Assembly: GCA_900552085.1 (NCBI GenBank)
Contig: URYB01000028.1
Location: 1 to 14,999, forward strand
Source of the DNA: an uncultured Lachnobacterium sp.
Lineage (GTDB): Bacteria > Bacillota > Clostridia > Lachnospirales > Lachnospiraceae
DNA length: 14,999 nt
Direction of reading: 5' to 3'
Below are positions 13,621-14,999 of the stretch, one piece after another. A program made the position numbers and the translations under genes. The notes beneath the pieces are model-generated. The model did not search any database. It saw nothing but the letters and a program-made list of their open reading frames with translations, and had not been told where the DNA came from. How positions within the stretch are numbered: position 1 is the first letter of the stretch; each line of letters opens with the position of its first letter.

Positions 13621-13905
13621 GGACATATGGGAAAAAACAATTTACTAAGTCCACAATTTTTCACGTAAATGGACATATAGAAAATTTCTTTATGATAATG
13701 TCCATTTAAATTCAATAAATTGGACATGACGATCTGCTTTTTTGCATATGGAAAAAAGCCTCTTTAAAACAGGACATTCCAAAGTTATTCTTATGCATAT
13801 GTCCAAAAGTGTCTCTTACAACGGACATAGCAACTTATTTTTTGTCATATGTCCATACTGGCTCGATTCTGAGTTGTTAGACTCTTTCTCAATTTCCATA
13901 CGTCC
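13621..13905. repeat. Regular array of GGACAT / ATGTCC inverted motifs, 50.5-bp period
   Basis: GGACAT occurs at 13621, 13671, 13722, 13772 and 13823 (steps of 50, 51, 50, 51). The reverse complement or a close variant occurs at 13647 (AAGTCC), 13698, 13748 (decayed, ATGGAA), 13799, 13849 and 13900 (ACGTCC), in steps of 51, 50, 51, 50, 51. Each pair forms a 32-33-bp inverted repeat, and the gap to the next pair is exactly 18 bases each time. Flanking bases often extend the motif to TGGACATAT or CATATGTCCA. The sequence between motifs is AT-rich and mostly unconserved, though units 3-6 share a T-rich run before CATATG. The whole lies between two converging genes. It could be a multi-site operator, a nucleoid or partition site, or a diverged tandem repeat. 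No known class fits closely. Confidence 0.8.
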
Positions 13906-13927
13906 AAAATGAACAAACATGCAAAAT

Positions 13928-13970
13928 AAAAAGTTTCCGCAAACACATTTCTGTGAATGCAGAAACTTTT
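13928..13970 (-). terminator. Terminator between the array and the alcohol dehydrogenase remnant
   Basis: Left arm AAAAGTTTCCGCA and right arm TGCAGAAACTTTT pair over about 12 positions with one mismatch or bulge; an internal TTTCTGTGAA segment makes up the loop. On the minus strand it is followed by TTATTTT, and on the plus strand by CTCGTTTT. It is best read as the terminator of the minus-strand dehydrogenase and may act in both directions. Confidence 0.65.
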
Positions 13971-14016
13971 CTCGTTTTATCACCTATCGCTCTAATCAAA
14001 AAGAAACATTTATGTA

Positions 14017-14921
14017 TTACATTAATTTACGGAAAAGCGCTTTGAGATCTTCCACGCTTGCATCCTTCGGATTTCCTGGTGCGCATGCAACGCCGTGTGG
14101 TGTGTCATATACAGCACCAAGTGTGTGTGCCATAGAATGTGCAATTCCAAGTCCTACATTTGAGAATCCCATTCCGGCAATATACTGGCCCAAAGCCATT
14201 CCCTCGCGGCCTTCTTTTTCATTCGCAACTGCACTGCGCAGAGATCTTGAAATAATTTCGATTGCTTTGAGATGGAACATATCTGTCATCTCCCATGCTG
14301 CTTTTGTGGTATATCCCTCGATGGCATGTGTCAATGCGTCCATACCGGTGGATGCGGTCAGTCCCTTTGGCATAGAGGACATCATATCCGGATCTACGAT
14401 AGCAATGATCGGCATATCATGTGGATCTACACATACGAATTTTCTCTTTCTCTCTACATCAGTAATAACATAGTTAATGGTAACTTCTGCTGCTGTTCCT
14501 GCGGTGGTAGGTACGGCAATGATCGGAACACAAGGTTTCTTTGTCGGTGCAACGCCCTCAAGACTTCTGACATCTTCAAACTCAGGGTTTGCAATGATGA
14601 TACCGATTGCCTTGGATGTATCCATGGAAGATCCTCCACCGATTGCGATCAGATAATCAGCTCCTGCTTTTTAAATGATTCTACGCCATGCTGAACATTC
14701 TCAATGGTTGGATTTGGTTTAATTTCTGAATAAATCTCATACTCCAGACCATTCTTATCAAGAATATCTGTAACCTTTGCAGTAACTCCGAACTTGATAA
14801 GGTCAGGATCGGAACAAACAAATGCTTTCTTAAATCCATGTGCCTTTGCCTCTGTTGCAATCTCCTCGATTGCGCCTGATCCATGATAAGATGTCTCGTT
14901 TAACATGATTCTGTTTGCCAT
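14017..14921 (-). pseudogene. Broken iron-containing alcohol dehydrogenase (FucO/lactaldehyde reductase type)
   Basis: Intact members reduce short aldehydes with NAD(P)H using Fe(II). The first 90 residues (MANRIMLNETSYHGSGA...) end at TGA (14651-14649). The family sequence resumes one frame over as AGADYLIAIGGGSSMDTSKAIG, the nucleotide-binding motif. Restoring one A in the A5 run at 14672-14668 would rejoin the frames. The metal ligands are present (D and H in GMDALTHAIEGY, H in GIAHSMAHTLGA, H in DTPHGV). GVACA then joins directly to PGNPKDASVEDLKALFRKLM, omitting about 82 residues of the C-terminal helical domain (rejoined length about 301 against 383 in the family). The junction at 14080-14088 is GCATGCGCA, which encodes ACA on both sides of the gap in relatives. 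Ribosome-binding site AGGAG lies 10 bases before the ATG. Confidence 0.85.
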
Positions 14922-14946
14922 AATATAAAATCTCCTTCCAATACCT

Positions 14947-14975
14947 AGTATAAACGTTTTTAATTAACTCGACTA
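14947..14975 (-). promoter_or_regulatory. Possible promoter of the alcohol dehydrogenase remnant
   Basis: TATACT (14952-14947) is a good -10, about 26 bases upstream of the ATG. The -35 candidate at 14975-14970 (TAGTCG) is poor, so activation or another arrangement may apply. An 8-bp palindrome AAACGTTT (14952-14959) touches the -10 and could be part of an operator. Confidence 0.35.
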
Positions 14976-14999
14976 AATAATTATTCTATGATATAATCT

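Noticed and set aside
13621..13905. CRISPR array
   Set aside because: The evenly spaced motifs look CRISPR-like at first, but only 6-10 bases are kept per unit, they alternate in orientation, and no cas genes are present. A CRISPR array needs near-identical repeats of about 24-37 bases.
14661..14675. Programmed -1 frameshift in the alcohol dehydrogenase
   Set aside because: The in-frame codons TTT AAA AAG do not form a proper X-XXY-YYZ slippery heptamer, and the gene also has a large deletion. Simple decay or a sequence error is the better explanation.

Overview
The window looks like chromosomal DNA from a Gram-positive anaerobe of the Clostridia, most likely Lachnospiraceae. The grounds are the secG-rnr-smpB-ssrA gene order, a CIRCE/HrcA heat-shock site, strong AGGAGG ribosome-binding sites, AT-rich intergenic DNA, a type IV pilus-like operon of the kind found in this group, and an LL-H-type phage holin. 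The species assignment is inference.

Region 1 (1-812) is the right end of a prophage. It holds the tail of a probable cell-wall lytic protein, a holin and a strong terminator, and it abuts the 3' end of ssrA (tmRNA), a classic phage attachment site. Region 2 (809-4467, minus strand) is the housekeeping trans-translation and RNA-quality cluster: secG, rnr (RNase R), smpB, ssrA. It is read from a near-consensus promoter upstream of secG. Two features complicate it: an intrinsic terminator just after secG, and two tandem copies of a ~100-bp hairpin-rich repeat between smpB and ssrA.

Region 3 (4515-9590, plus strand) is a compact operon with its own promoter and terminator. It encodes a transglutaminase-like lipoprotein, a PilC/GspF platform protein, four small single-pass membrane proteins that resemble degenerate pseudopilins, and a PilT-type ATPase. 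No PilB-type assembly ATPase, prepilin peptidase or canonical major pilin is present. Region 4 (9558-12191, minus strand) is a hipBA-type toxin-antitoxin pair followed closely by a small membrane protein and a divergent Lgt-family membrane protein.

Region 5 (12244-13581) has an hsp20 small heat-shock gene under a CIRCE element, divergent from a TetR-family regulator. Region 6 (13582-14016) is a convergent, non-coding interval with a very regular array of short inverted motifs (GGACAT / ATGTCC) at a 50.5-bp period. I know of no element that matches it, and it is the most unusual object in the window. Region 7 (14017-14921, minus strand) is an iron-containing alcohol dehydrogenase (FucO type) that is broken by a one-base frameshift and by an in-frame deletion of about 82 codons.
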